A DNA stretch of 64,000 nt from Ochotona curzoniae (lineage: Eukaryota > Chordata > Mammalia > Lagomorpha > Ochotonidae). The stretch lies in assembly GCF_017591425.1 (NCBI RefSeq), contig NW_024465751.1, forward strand, positions 5,456,001-5,520,000, written 5' to 3'. Every line of letters begins with the position of its first letter. The stretch's first letter is position 1. This document shows positions 47,926-59,530 of this stretch, one piece after another. A program made the translations under genes and the position numbers. The notes beneath the pieces were generated by a model. It made no database searches, was not told the origin of the DNA, and was given only the letters and a program-made list of their open reading frames with translations.

Positions 47926-48489
47926 AATCTGTGCATAGAGGTCGCATTTGAATGGATCTCAATACACCAAGGCAGAGTTTCACAAGGTAGGAATTGAAAG
48001 ATACTTTTGAATTGATTAATTCCAAATGAGCAGGTTCCAGATGCATGATTTGGCTAGTAAGAGCCTTCCCGGGTAAAATGAATGGCAGGAGGAGAGAGGT
48101 GCTTCGAGGAGAATAACTATACTTGATTTAGGTGGATGGGGAGTTTCAGTTGGGACCCAGTATTCATATAAGAAGTTTCTATGTGGAAAAGTTTTAAATG
48201 AACATTAGATGTCACATTATAAACCAGGATTTTGTCCTGAAGATAAATGGAAACCACTGAAGGAGGCATATGCTCTGAGAAGCGGCAGATAAAAGCTACT
48301 TTCATACAGAAAGACACTGCAATGCAGATTATAAGGGGAGAAATGTTAATTGCTCAAATACTGATCAAATATCTCTTTGGAGATATGTACATATATACAG
48401 AAACCAATGATTTCAGAGTCTGAATATTCAAAAACTTAGAGGAAAATGTCTGAGAAGAGCAACTATGACATCAGAGAAAGCAATATTTA
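47926..48489. other. Intergenic with an unnamed ancient repeat; no gene
   Basis: 48220-48310 ('aggattttgtcctgaagata', 'tggaaaccactgaaggaggc') matches the same common ancient interspersed sequence noted at 41.2 kb (ggactttatcctgtaggcaa, gggagccactgaagg). Confidence 0.4.
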
Positions 48490-48600
48490 AGTCTCTGCTA
48501 TTCACCAGATTTGAGATTTGGGGCAAGTTACTTAACCTAACCAAACCTCAGTTTCCTCCATTGCAGTAATAATAGATTAAAGTTGATGATGATTGTCAGC
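48490..48600 (+). repeat. MIR, sense
   Basis: 'tggggcaagttacttaacct' followed by 'aaccaaacctcagtttcctc' is close to the MIR consensus, followed by 'gtaataatagatt'. The clearest MIR in the window. Confidence 0.8.
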
Positions 48601-48664
48601 CACTATTCCAGGTAACATTCCCCAAAGAATGGAAAGTTATATGAGATGCTCCAGAATGTTAATG

Positions 48665-49025
48665 AGGAGAGAAGGAAGGAAGGAGAGTAAGAGAGAGGAG
48701 GAGGAGGGGTGGGGGGAGAGAGGAGAGGAGAGGAAAGAAGAGCAGAGAGAGAGAGAGAGAGAGAGAAAGGATTTCCAACCACTAGTTTACTCCCCATATG
48801 GCCACAAAGGCCAGAGCTGGTTGTGGCCCAAGCCAGGAGCCAGGAACTTGCTCCAGGTCTCCCACACGAGTAGCAGGGAACCAAGTACCTGTGACATTGT
48901 GTGCTACTTTTCCTAGACTATTAACAGGAAGCTGGAGGAAGTGGAAGTTAGGAAAAGGCAATATCAACTCATTCTGAAATTCCACTGTAGGGATTTGTCT
49001 ACATTTACCAGCTGAGCCAGCCAAC
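48665..49025 (-). mobile_element. Older CSINE with expanded GA stretch, antisense
   Basis: (GA)-rich purine segment 48665-48770 (the SINE's CT stretch in complement), 'gccacaaaggccagagctgg', 'aagccaggagccaggaactt', 'gggaaccaagtacctgtgac' and 'ttaacaggaagctggagga'. The head end is decayed near 49020. Confidence 0.82.
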
Positions 49026-49639
49026 AAGAGGAAACAAAAGCAAGAAATAGTTTCACTCAATGCACACTGTCCACTGTACCTCATATAATTTTTCCCACCC
49101 CCACTGAAGTGTGCCAACTAAGCAGTAACGCTAAGGTGAGAGTAAAGTACTGAAGCGTTTACTTGAAGAGCACCAGAACGCGCAAGTGCTTACTGGCATG
49201 TGGCAAATCTGTAGACTTCACTTTCCAAATGAGTCACATAACATTCTAATGACTTTGTTTAATTTTGACATTAAATATAGAAAATCTTATACAGCAACCC
49301 ACATGCAAATATTTGAAGTGGTGCTTTTTTAGTTCACAGTGTTTTCCCTGCATCTTCTAATCAGCCAACCGGAATTGCTGTAGAAACAGTATAATAGGAA
49401 AAGCATTGCTGCAATAAAAATTTCCAGGCTATATAGAGCATCAGCGGAGGAGCTCATCAGGACACCCTCTGCTGACCCAGAGGCTTCTGTACTTCAAGGA
49501 CAGTCCTGTGTTGTGGAGCATCTGTCTAAATATAGAACACAGGCTCCTGCCTCTTGATCTCTATCACCAGAAGTTATCAAACACTGGCCCAAAATAACAC
49601 CAAATGATTGGTCTTGTCAGAGTGGGAGGGTCAAAAAGG
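49026..49639. other. Intergenic, no feature recognised
   Basis: No gene or clear repeat seen. Confidence 0.45.
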
Positions 49640-49940
49640 ATTCTTGGACTAATGACTTTGCCACTTCCATTTCAAATGGACAACAATGCCCTGAGTAGGA
49701 TTTCGCTGAATGTTATAACTCACAAATGGCACCCAACATGGATTCTTTCCACCCTGATGCCTTCTACATATGTTCACTTTGCATTCAAAGCACCACCTCA
49801 TTCTTTATCCATCTTTCATCTTTTACTTTAAAACTCAACACAAAGTTCTTCTTTGTAAGATCTTTCCTGGCTCCCCCCTATGTTCCCAAATTGCTTCGCA
49901 ATTGACTCTTTTGCGTCAGCTTTTGTCACATGATGCTGGA
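49640..49940 (+). repeat. L2-like LINE 3' fragment
   Basis: 'taaaactcaacacaaagttc' then 'ttctttgtaagatctttcct' and 'ggctcccccctatgttccca' parallel the L2 phrases 'tcagctcaaatgtcacctcc', 'tcagagaagccttccctga'. Diverged. Confidence 0.45.
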
Positions 49941-50760
49941 TACTCACACATCAACTCCATAGCAAGCTTTGGTTTGCAGCAGAGCACACTTGGCCGTAAC
50001 AACCACTCTCACAGTAGTTTCCCACTCCTTGAGAGTCACTGCAACCACTGCCACCACCCAAAGCAGCACTGAACTGAGATGGAGTGATGCACATCGGAGC
50101 CCCTAAGATGCCTCCAAGGAGCATCCCCTCCTTTGCTTTCAAAGACAAAGTGCCAAGTCAAGACAAAGGATGAATACAGGTGTAGTACACCAAGGGTGAT
50201 GAATAACAAGTAGGAAAGTATAAAATGGGATGAGGTAGAGAGGCTGAGATCAGAGGTAAGGTGGTGCTGGGTCAAACAGGTCCAAATCCAGAGATCTTAG
50301 GATGTTTGATGATGGATTAGAATTAAATAAAAGTGCTTATCGTCACTAAAGAAGAGGCTTTCCCAACAGATCTTTCCTTTCTACATCACTTATGGCTGCC
50401 TTGGAAAAAACAGATAGTTGGTACCTGTTTATTAAGAAGTGAATAAGTGAATCGATGAATCAAGAGGCTTCTCGGAGTTGACTCATGTATTTCAACAGGA
50501 ATCTCTGCCTCATTTACACAGTAAGTTTTCCATGTGCTTTTACAGTTGCTGTCTTAGACTGCGGTATTGACAAGTCATGTAACCTTGGATCTGCTCCCAT
50601 TCGATCATTGCCTTCTCCCAGCAGATTAGAACACCACCATCTTTTGCAGAGAAAAAACACTCCATGAATATCTGCAGAGTGGAACTGAATGATACTAAAT
50701 TTAAGTGAATTTTCTTCCAGGATGGATTAGCATAGTGGCCCACAAGAAAAGCTTAGTTTT
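49941..50760. other. Intergenic, no gene recognised
   Basis: Short frames on both strands without known domains. No clear repeat. Confidence 0.45.
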
Positions 50761-51078
50761 AGGGCCCAGAATGATGGCTCAATCGACTAGTCCTCCTTTT
50801 GCAACCATGCAGGAAACCATGCAGGCACTGGTTCATGTTCCAGCTGCTCCACTTCCCATACAACTCTCTGCTTGTGACCTGAAAAATCAGTGGAAGACGG
50901 CCCAAAGAGTTGGGACCCATATGGAAGACCCGGAACAATCTCCTGACTCCTGGATTCAGATCAGCTCAGCTCTAGTCATTGTAAGCTTCCAGGAGTGAAT
51001 TTGACAGATTAACTATCTCTCCTTCTCTCCAGAAATTTGCCTTTCCAATAAAATAAATAAATCTTTTTTTTTTAAGGA
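50761..51078 (+). mobile_element. CSINE, full length, sense
   Basis: The head 'agggcccagaatgatggctc' leads into 'cactggttcatgttccagct', 'cgcccaaagagttggga'-like text at 50900, 'cccggaacaatctcctgact' and 'gcctttccaataaaataaat', ending in a T9 run. The tail abuts the L1 fragment that starts near 51100. Confidence 0.86.
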
Positions 51079-51099
51079 AAGAAAACTTTATCTTTGGAT

Positions 51100-51690
51100 A
51101 AAAAATAATGAAACCAAAATTGAACGAGCACATGAAATGAAGTTCAACATCATTCAATATTAGGACAACCCAATCACAACCACACTAAGATGCCACTTCA
51201 CATATCTTTCATATGGCTATCATCACTCAAGCATGAAAATAACAGTAATCAGTAGGGAGGCAAAGAGTTGGATCCCTGTGCATTGCCAAGGAAAACGGAA
51301 GTGTCACAGCTGCTCTAGGACAAGGATATGGTATTTCCTCAAAGAGCTGGAAATAGACTTACCATACAATCCAAAATTCCACTTCTTGGAATATGTTCAA
51401 AAAAAGTAAAAACAAGAATTTGAATGGGTGTTTTAACACCCACATTTATAGAAACATTAGTGTCAGTAACCAAAATGGAAAAGCAACCCAAATGTCTGTC
51501 AACTACTGAATGAGCACACAGACTGTAGCATAGATGTGCAGTGGGAAGTTATTCTGCCTGAAAAAATGACGAAAATCTAACACATCCTACAACATGGACG
51601 AACCCTAAGGACATTATGCTAAAAGAAATAAACCATTTGCAAAAGGACAAATACTGCCTGGTTCCATTTGGCTGAGGCAGCAGGAGTTAT
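51100..51690 (+). mobile_element. Old L1 (L1M-type) 3' end, sense
   Basis: In order: 'taccatacaatccaaaattc' then 'cacttcttggaatatg', 'atggaaaagcaacccaaatg', 'ctgtcaactactgaatgagc', 'ctacaacatggacgaaccct', 'ggacattatgctaaaagaaa' and 'actgcctggttccatttggc'. These match the ORF2 end and 3' UTR of old mammalian L1s, with several small insertions and deletions and no intact frame. Confidence 0.85.
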
Positions 51691-52699
51691 CAAGGCCATA
51701 GACATACTTCCTGCAAGGTCCAGCTTAAGCTCCTTGTCATGAAATCATCCCCTAATTAAATTCCCAGTGACCTTTTTGTCCCTCTTGATTCCTACATAAT
51801 AGATCTTGATCTCTCAGAATGGAGGCTTGTGGAGCAGAACTTCTCTAGAACTTTCAGAGTATTTGCTCTATGCTGTGTCTCTTCTCAACTAGACTGAATC
51901 TCCTGTCTCTCTCTCAAAGAAAAAAAAAAACTTCAAAAATAGTAGTATTAAAAAAATTCCTCTGAGTATCTTGTTTGTGCCATTTGACCAATCGAGAAGA
52001 AAGAGGAGGCTGCTGATGTACTTGAGTCATCTTTCTCATCAGAGCAGGTGCATGGGCCCTTCCTAAGGAGAGGACCTGGGTACAACTGACTAGTCCAACC
52101 ACCTGGTGCAGAGAGGTTAAAAGCAGGAGATTGGCCAACAAAGAGTCAGGGCCAGCACCAAGACTGGAGCCTTGGTCTTACCAGCAAGATGAGAATCTGT
52201 TCAAAGGAATTATGAACTGATCCTTTGAAGATTTCCCTCTTTAACAATACAGAAAAGCTCTCACTAAGCTGTTGCATTAAAGGCATTTTTGATCGATGGA
52301 GTTGCTTAGATTTGTTGAGCCTTTCACTAAGTTTATATCTAAAATCCATATAACTGCAGAAACAAAATAATGCTGCTAAGTCACAGAAAATCGAGAGTTG
52401 AAAGTAGGAATTCAGAAAGGGGATGAAAATCTTCTTTAAAACTAGGTATTCTCTCTGCAATTATTTCATTGTCCTTTAAAATAAAATAACGATTGACGGT
52501 GGAATTTCCAGAGATGTGAGGATCACCTGCCCTCCACAAAATGGCTTGATAATTTCACTTTGTTAACATTTTATTATCATAAAGAGGACATATATTATGT
52601 GTTCTCTAAGTACAGTTCCAAGAAAACAATCATGCTTTTCCTCCCTTCCCTGTCTCTATGTTAAGTGATTAGATCCAGAGACTGGTCAGGGCATTCGCC
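51691..52699. other. Intergenic, no gene recognised
   Basis: 51720-51900 has pyrimidine-rich phrases loosely like L2. The 104-codon minus frame at 52146-52460 shows no domain. Confidence 0.4.
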
Positions 52700-52840
52700 T
52701 TCAAGCAATACATGAGATAACATGGAAGTAGGTAAATGTAATAAGCTTGTAGGAACTATGACGGTTCATAAAATGTTTCAGCACAGAGGATGCACTGAAT
52801 AAATATTAGTTGAATCAACTGATTAATCAGCTAACTAATT
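52700..52840 (+). repeat. MIR 3' half, sense
   Basis: 'acatgagataacatggaagt', 'gtttcagcacagaggatgca' and 'ctgaataaatattagttga' parallel the MIR 3' half. A CSINE inserted just downstream. Confidence 0.55.
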
Positions 52841-52867
52841 AACCAGATTTTGCTTGAGGAAATTGAC

Positions 52868-53196
52868 AGATGCTTTTTAAAATATTTATTTATTTATTTA
52901 TTTATTTCAAAGGTAGATTTACAGAGAGAAGGAGAGACAGACACTACCAGAGTGGGCTGCAACAGCTAGAGACGATCCGAAGCCAGGAGCCAGCATCTTC
53001 TTCTGGGTTTCCCACACCAGTACAGCCTTCCAAGACTCTGAGCCATCCTCTATTGCTTGTCTACTGCCTTTAAGCAAAGAGCTGGATGGGAAGTGGAGCA
53101 GCCAGGATTAGAACCGGTGCACATGAGGGATACCAGCATGTACAATGCAAGGACTTTAGCCACTAGGCCAGTACACCAGGTCCTATAGATGCTTTT
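52868..53196 (-). mobile_element. CSINE, full length, with target-site duplication, antisense
   Basis: agatgctttt occurs at 52868-52877 and 53187-53196. Read on plus: (ATTT)n tail, 'tagatttacagagagaagga', 'cgatccgaagccaggagcca', 'gattagaaccggtgcacatg' and the head 'ccactaggccagtacaccag'. Confidence 0.92.
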
Positions 53197-54039
53197 GTAG
53201 ATAAATTATTGAAGCTCTATCTTCATTCACCCATTTACCCAAGTGTACAACAAAATATTTGTAATCAGGTATTATGATAAGCAGAAAATACAAGGATGGT
53301 CAAAGTGAAAGATCAATGTGACAAGTAACCCAGGGTATTCAGTCCTTCTAAGCTCTGCCTGTGCCACAACAATGCAAATTTCTTGGAGGTTCTCTGCTAT
53401 CTGAAAATAGAGTAGCCCGTGACACCTAATGAGCCCTCCACACACAGTGTCAAACGCAGACAGACTGGATGAACAGATGGTTAGGGTGTTGACAAGACCG
53501 TGGGAATCTGCATGGGGCTATCTCACACTTCAGGAATAGGAAGAGGAGGAAGAAGAATCAATAGGATGCAGAGAAGGATTGGGTGGGAGGAAACCAGAAG
53601 AGTGAACTGTTCTAGAGACCATCAAGAAGAGACTTTCCAAAGGGAAAGGTGCTTGAGGAGACTTCTGCAGAGATCCATCTGTGAACCAACGAGGCACAGC
53701 AAAGCAGGAGCCTGAGGTGGGGCCTTGTGGGACGCTCTCACAGTAATGATGGTGCAGGTGCAGAGTCAGCACAGAGAATCCAAAAGGAAGTGCCGCCATC
53801 TGTGCAGGGACCTCAGCCAAGAGTAAGAATAATCCCCCGTTCAGAGAAGGAGAGAAAGGTAACGTGGTTCGGGCCAGAGCATAGGGTGTGCAGAGACCAA
53901 GGGCCTTGAAAGTGCATCGTGAGTTCTGGAAGGGTGAAGCACGGTAGCTGGAGGTGAAGACAAGATTGTAGTGAATGAGCTGAGGGATGTGTTCAAGCTG
54001 CACTCCCTCCCTCTTCTCACTGTTCTATCAATAGCTGGT
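53197..54039. other. Intergenic with ancient repeat traces; no gene
   Basis: A 157-codon minus frame (53530-54003) and a 71-codon plus frame overlap here. On plus the DNA (e.g. 'ccaagggccttgaaagtgca') resembles the unnamed ancient interspersed sequence noted at 41.2 kb (gaagggccttgaatgcca). I take the frames as chance. Confidence 0.4.
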
Positions 54040-54330
54040 TTTCCTTGGAAACCATGTGCTGCCTAAGTTAATTGGGAGGCCCATCAATCTGTTGTTTCTG
54101 CCCAGTCCTGGACTGTGAGAGAACAGGGAGGAGGCCCTGGCTGTGCCTCTGCTGCTCTGACAGATGTATTTTTAGCCCCAGCAGAAAATAAGGCAGTGTG
54201 CATTTAATAAAAAAAAAAAAAAAAAAAAATCAAGCCCTGGGAATGATCTAGTGCCAGTGCTGGAGCAATCAGGGATGGAATATGTTTCCAATTGAATTAC
54301 TACTGTGGTCATAGTTATAAAAAGAGAGAG
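54040..54330. promoter_or_regulatory. Candidate conserved non-coding element with A21 tract
   Basis: Repeat-free DNA with CAGATG E-box followed by 'tatttttag' (MEF2-like, near 54165-54174), 'cctaagttaattgggaggcc' and 'ttccaattgaattactactg' homeobox-type AT cores. A pure A21 run sits at 54209-54229 without SINE or L1 text before it. Inference only. Confidence 0.2.
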
Positions 54331-55329
54331 GGAAGAGAAAAATGTTAGGCTGGTCAGTTTCTCGGGAGCATTTAATCTTGGTTCACTCTAATTTTAATGT
54401 TCAAAGACACATGAGCCCACTGAGCCCCCTAGGAGGTATTTCAAGGGGACTGGCCACCACCCACACTCGCAGGGCATGCTGGGTGGTTCTACCGCCTGAC
54501 TTCACTCTCTTTTCTCTCCTCCCCTCACCCTCCCTTCCTCCCACTGCGTTTTGGCCTCCACTAGATCTTCTGCTTGCAAGCTTATGAGACACAGTGTGAA
54601 TAATTACGATGAGGGTAAATTTAGACTCTGACAGATCCGAGAGACGCGGGGCTGAGACTCAGAGAGGTGGAGACACAACAGCATCATGGAAGAACCTGGA
54701 GGAGTTGCAGTGCAGTCTCCCCATTGCTTCCAGATGGAAAAACAAAAACCAACAAACAAAAACCTCCCTGCTTCACGTTTTTCTAGATTGTCCCTACCTG
54801 CCTGGTCAGAACCAACCTCCCCAGCACGGTCTCCCCCTCCTGCTTCCCTCTATTCCCTTACCATTTCCTCTAACACAAAGCATCCACCTGCTACCTGCGG
54901 AGGGCCTCTTGGTGCCAGCGCTGGCTGAGGGATGACAGCTGTGTCCCTCATCCTCCCACTGACAGGGAGAAATGCAAGCTGTTAGCTGTCTCACTGGTGA
55001 GGAGCCTCGGAGGCTTAAGTCATTTCGCATAGGTCACCCAGCTGATAACCAGGGGCTGGCACACCCATCTCATGTGCCCTTGACCTTTTGATTTGATCAG
55101 GTTCTTCGGAATGTCACACATCTCACCCTCCTATGCCTTCCATAGACTGCCTCTGCAGCGGTCATGTCTTCTTATCCTTTTCCTGGTATTTCTGCTTAGA
55201 GTGTCTTTATACTCACAGCTGTTACAGTATAGTTATCACTTGCATTGGCGATAATAATTAGTCTGTGTTTAATTTGTATCATATGTATTACAATTTATAT
55301 TCAGTTACATATATTCTATGTTCAATTAA
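54331..55329. other. Intergenic, no gene recognised
   Basis: 54480-54960 is pyrimidine-rich and relatively GC-rich, with overlapping 60-108 codon frames on both strands but no recognised domain or splice context. Confidence 0.4.
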
Positions 55330-55690
55330 ATTGCTAAGGACTTTACGTGTTGTCTGGATTAATCCTCTCAGAATTTGCACAAGGTACTTTCATATGTCCA
55401 TTTTAAAGAAGTAAAGTGGAAACATTGAAAGATAGACTGACTGGTCAAAGCGTACAGAACTGGTTAGTGACCAAAGTGAAAAAATAACTATTGATAATGA
55501 GCAATCATTACATAACAAAATATTACATATCAAAACTTATTAAACATGCGTTGTTCAGCATCATCCTCACCAAAAATGTGGGGTAGCATGTCGGCCTCAT
55601 CGCCCAGGTGGAAACCAGGGACTCAGCGCTTTGCAATCACTTGCCTGAGGTCACAGAGCCAGCATGGGAACAGAGGATTGCCCTTACGCA
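55330..55690 (-). repeat. Two MIR-like fragments, antisense
   Basis: 55340-55430: 'gctaaggactttacgtgttg' and 'attaatcctctcagaatttg'. 55545-55690: 'atcacttgcctgaggtcaca' followed by 'gagccagcatggga'. Both follow the reverse-complement MIR order. Confidence 0.5.
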
Positions 55691-56837
55691 CTACACTGTT
55701 AGTCATTTGTGCAAGATTGGTTACTGCTTTGTGGGTCTCCTCAATGAAGTGTCACTCATTTCTCCAGCTCTAACTCTGCAACAATCCAAACTGTGTCCTG
55801 ATGCACAGTGAGCCTTTAGGCAGCATCGGGTGTTACTAGCCCATTTCAAATGCAGTTTGCTCAAATGCTTCGGGAAGAAAAAGGCAGAACAGACACGCTA
55901 GGGATGAACATCCTGGGGACATAAGACATTCTCATGTGTGCAGCTCCTGCCAACGGTCTGAGCTGCCAGATCAGATCAAATTCATATGCAGGTTCTTCCC
56001 CTGGGCAGACCACCTTATGTGTAAGGAGGTTTAGCCTGGCCCTGCGCCTCCCTGCACCGCGGGCCCTCTCTGAGCTGGGCTTCCCGGTGATTTGCTGGGC
56101 TGCTGAGGCCAATGAACCTGTGTCTTGTGGCCCTGAAGAGTGCTCCACCGCCTCCCCGACTCCTGGAATCACACTGTTCTTACAGCTCCCTTTATACCTA
56201 CCTCACTTGCTATTCCACTTCTCACCTAAATTCATAAAGCCCTTTAGAAAGAAAATGTGAAAATCCTGTACATGGACTGGCTCCAGGGACTCAGGAGAGC
56301 TGGTTGGTAGAGTCCTGGTAAGATGCTGCCTTTGCATCATACCTGACTATCCTGGTCTTTCAACCATTTTAGGATAGACATGTAAAAGGACCTTACATCC
56401 AGTAAGAGCCAGATGCAAAATCTGTCGCTGTCACTGCCTTGTCACCAGAGCCTGTACACCACATCATTTACCTTTCTCAGCTCCTGGTCCATGTGAATGC
56501 AGCAGTCTCTGAATAACAAAGTGCTTGTGAGATGAGATGTCTCTTCAGATGGCAACGTTTAAGAATAAGATCATGGCTGTAAAGTTGGAATTTCACCTCC
56601 ACCTCAAATCCATCAGCCCAAGCTTGTCCCAGAGCTAAGAGATTCACTAGAGTGTGAAAATCGAGCATAAAACCTGGAAACTTCTCAGATAAACCCAATC
56701 CTGAACCACACAGAGCCCCTGGATGGCCGTAGGATTCTAGGACCGTGTGAGAACTCTTCAAAAGTTCAGCGAAGGCACAGGCATTTAGCAGAGTGCTTAA
56801 GACAAACTGAAATGTTCTCATTATGTAGCAGAGTACC
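55691..56837. other. Intergenic, no gene recognised
   Basis: Frames of 103-132 codons at 55861-56875 have no recognised domain. 55930-56170 is GC-richer. Confidence 0.4.
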
Positions 56838-57080
56838 AGCGGAAAATGATGGCTCATGACTTGGGTCGCAACCACTCACTTGAAGAATCCACACTAATTT
56901 GCTAGCTCTTGGCTTCAAACCGGCCCAATCCTGAATGTTGTGGGCATTTGGGAAGTGAATAAACAGATGGAAACTCCGTCTCTCTCTCTCTCTCCCTTTC
57001 TCTCTCTCTCTCTCTCTCCCTTTCTTTCTCTCATGCATGTTCTGCCTTTCAACCAACATAAAATAAATACCTTTTGAAAT
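56838..57080 (+). mobile_element. Older CSINE 3' half, sense
   Basis: 'gctcatgacttgggtcgcaa', 'gctcttggcttcaaaccggc', 'gggaagtgaataaacagatg', CT-rich microsatellite 56977-57032, then 'ctgcctttcaaccaacataa'. The 5' part is absent. Confidence 0.8.
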
Positions 57081-57960
57081 TTAGGGAAAATGGAATCAAA
57101 AAGTTATTTCGATGAAAAATTTGAAATACAAGTATCATTTTTTCTAAAGATTCATTTTCCATGAGTTTTTTGAAGGCCTCTTAATATGTCTAAAGAACAA
57201 ATTCCCATTTCTTTCTATTCTCTGCAGCTCCTTTCTGGATCCAGGTTGTTTTCTAACAAAGAAGCAGATAATGAGGAAAAGAAAGCCACACTCTCCTTAC
57301 CATTCATTGAAAGGCTTTTCACCTGAGACCTCTAGCTGTGTAGGCAACTCTCCTGTCTTGAGGGTGCTATGTGGTCCCTCAGAACCCATAAGAAGCACAT
57401 TTCCATGATATTAACTTCAAGCTGACTTCATGTATCTGTTCCATGCCAATCCGGTACCTTTCAGCTGTTGGCTGGGAAAGCGGCAATACAGAACACTATT
57501 GAAATGCTTCAGGCTTGAGCTGGGGAACATAAACACGGTTCTTGAGATCATGAAAAAAGGGCAATTAGCCCTCTGAATTGTTCACCAGTGTGTGCGATGA
57601 CAGGCTGCCACTCACAGGAGAGTTTATCCATCCGGTAAACTTTGCATGGTCAATAGCCCTAACCTGGAACAGAGAAAGTAATCAATAAATACATATGCTG
57701 TGTTGAGTTTGGACACTGTTTTTGACAACTTCATTTGAAACAGGAATGAATAAATGCATTCTTACTTTGAATGTATGTGTCCACAGAAGTCTTCTACCAA
57801 CCTATCTCACCTTCCAAAGAGAACCTTCTGGAAAGTCTTTAAAATCCTGAATCTGTTTTCAAGCTCCCTTTCCGATGTTCACCTCCACTAACCACACTGT
57901 CATGTATTACTCCCGTAATCATGTGTAAATCACTTGCTTTTCTTGTACTTTCTTTCTTTT
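57081..57960. other. Intergenic; ancient repeat tail
   Basis: 57660-57710 ('cctggaacagagaaagtaat' then 'caataaatacatatgctg') resembles a MIR/L2 3' tail. Nothing else recognised. Confidence 0.4.
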
Positions 57961-58420
57961 CTTTTTTTAAAATTTTTTAATGGTATAATTCCATAGGGTC
58001 TGGGATTTCCCCACCCCATCCCCAAATCCCAACTCCCCAACTGATTTGCCCCATATCATTACAATAGTATAGTCCTTCATCAGCAGTCATGTGTCTATCA
58101 GTCCTATTTAAGTGTGCCCCGAAATTGCTAGTAAAGATCATGTAAGACAGTCCAGCATCCCACTGTCTAGATGTTCTACAGTTTCATTGGGAGTCCATCT
58201 TTGATTTGGAAGTAGGAATATATACTGTGTTCTATTACTATACATCCTTTAAATGAGAAGCTACAAAACAAAGTCAGCAACAACTATGATGTTAAAACAG
58301 AAAAATTTACAGCACCATGGAATCAAAAAACACGCCACTGAATAACCAACACATGGATGAAGGAAGCAAAGGAAATACAAAAGCCTCTTAGGTAAACTGA
58401 TGCCACCATTGCATTCACTT
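57961..58420 (-). mobile_element. L1 3' UTR, 5'-truncated, antisense
   Basis: T-rich tail, 'aatggtataattccataggg', 'tctgggatttccccacccc', 'acagtttcattgggagtcc' (58178-58196, exact complement of 19077-19095), 'ctttaaatgagaagctacaa' and 'acgccactgaataacc'. Same lineage and orientation as the copy at 46.2 kb. Confidence 0.87.
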
Positions 58421-58669
58421 TCGTGACCTATAACATCAGAGCGATGATCTTTGTGCATCTACTAAAAGAAACATTCACTGTAAAAATGTGGGACACAGGT
58501 TTGTTGTGCCAGGTGTACAAATAATGGAACTATTTATTGTAAATCCTGTTCACTAATCATACCAGCAGCATTATCAGCTATCCACCCCCTACCCCACTGG
58601 TCTTTCCTATATGGACTTAGAACAAATGGAAAGATCACAGATTGCAAACAGAACGTACAAATTACTTGT
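58421..58669. other. Intergenic, no feature recognised
   Basis: No gene or clear repeat seen. Confidence 0.4.
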
Positions 58670-58745
58670 CAGACAGGTTAGGTTCAGATCCATGTTCCAC
58701 TATTTTTAGTTCCTTTCCTAAGGCTTAGTGTTTTCATCTGTAAAG
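58670..58745 (+). repeat. MIR 5' half, sense, cut by a CSINE
   Basis: 'ggttcagatccatgttccac' and 'agtgttttcatctgtaaagt' follow MIR order (gggttcaaatcctggctctg, cagtttcctcatctgtaaaat). It stops where the next CSINE begins. Confidence 0.6.
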
Positions 58746-58755
58746 TAGAGAGAAG

Positions 58756-58798
<43 letters not shown>

Positions 58799-59035
58799 TC
58801 TTCCAACCACTGGTCTATTCCCCAAATAGCTACAACTACCAGAGCCGGAAGCTCTGAAGCAAGTAGCCAAGAGCTTCTTCTTGGTGTGTCAAACAGGTGC
58901 AAGGGGCAAAAAAACAGGCTGTTTTTCCAGGCCACACACAGGAAGCTGGATCAGAAGTGAAGCATCAGGAACATAACCTTCCATCCATGTGAGGAGCCAG
59001 CACTGCACGCAGAGGCCTACTATATCAAGGCACCT
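58746..59035 (-). mobile_element. CSINE with expanded GA stretch, antisense
   Basis: (GA)n at 58757-58794, 'ggagatcttccaaccactgg', 'gctctgaagcaagtagccaa', 'ggaagctggatcagaagtga' and 'gaggagccagcactgcacgc'. Diverged. Confidence 0.82.
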
Positions 59036-59228
59036 GCTTTACCAAAAGCATAAAAGCAGTGTTTGCTTCTGCTGGGATTGTGGGAATAGGGGCAGAGTTG
59101 GACAAATTGGAAGGAAATTTAAGAGTCCCAGTAATACATTCATAAGGTTTTTTTCAAGTCCTGCATGTATGTTTACTAAAAATTAATCAAGGAAAGGCAT
59201 GAAATGTGTACATTTTGCTAACAGACAT

Positions 59229-59530
59229 TGGGGCTAGGATTTAAGCCACTGATTAAACACTCACTCCGATATCAGAGTGCCTGAGTTCCATGCCCAGTTC
59301 TGGGTGCTGGCTCTATCTGCCTAATAACACAGAGCCTGTTGAGGCTGAAGTAGTTTACTTGCTGCCGCCGACAGGAGAAAATTCACTTGGATACTGGCTT
59401 TGCCATTTCAGGCATGTGTGGAGTGAAACAGCTAAGGGAACAAACTTTCTTTCTCTCTCTCTCTCTCATTAGCTCTCTCTTTCTCTGTGTCCCTTGTAGC
59501 TCTGTACTCAAATAAAAAGATAAAAATGCA
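59229..59530 (+). mobile_element. CSINE, near full length, sense
   Basis: The head 'ggggctaggatttaagccac' leads into 'cctgagttccatgcccagtt' (B-box-like), 'gggtgctggctctatctgcc', 'tactggctttgccatttcag', a CT-rich stretch 59449-59470 and 'gtactcaaataaaaagataa'. Confidence 0.82.

Noticed and set aside
53530..54003. 157-codon minus-strand frame
   Set aside because: Antisense to ancient repeat-like DNA, with no domain or conserved context.
55934..56260. 108-codon frame in a GC-richer stretch, considered as an exon
   Set aside because: No recognised domain. The opposite strand is equally open, and no splice or promoter signal is convincing.
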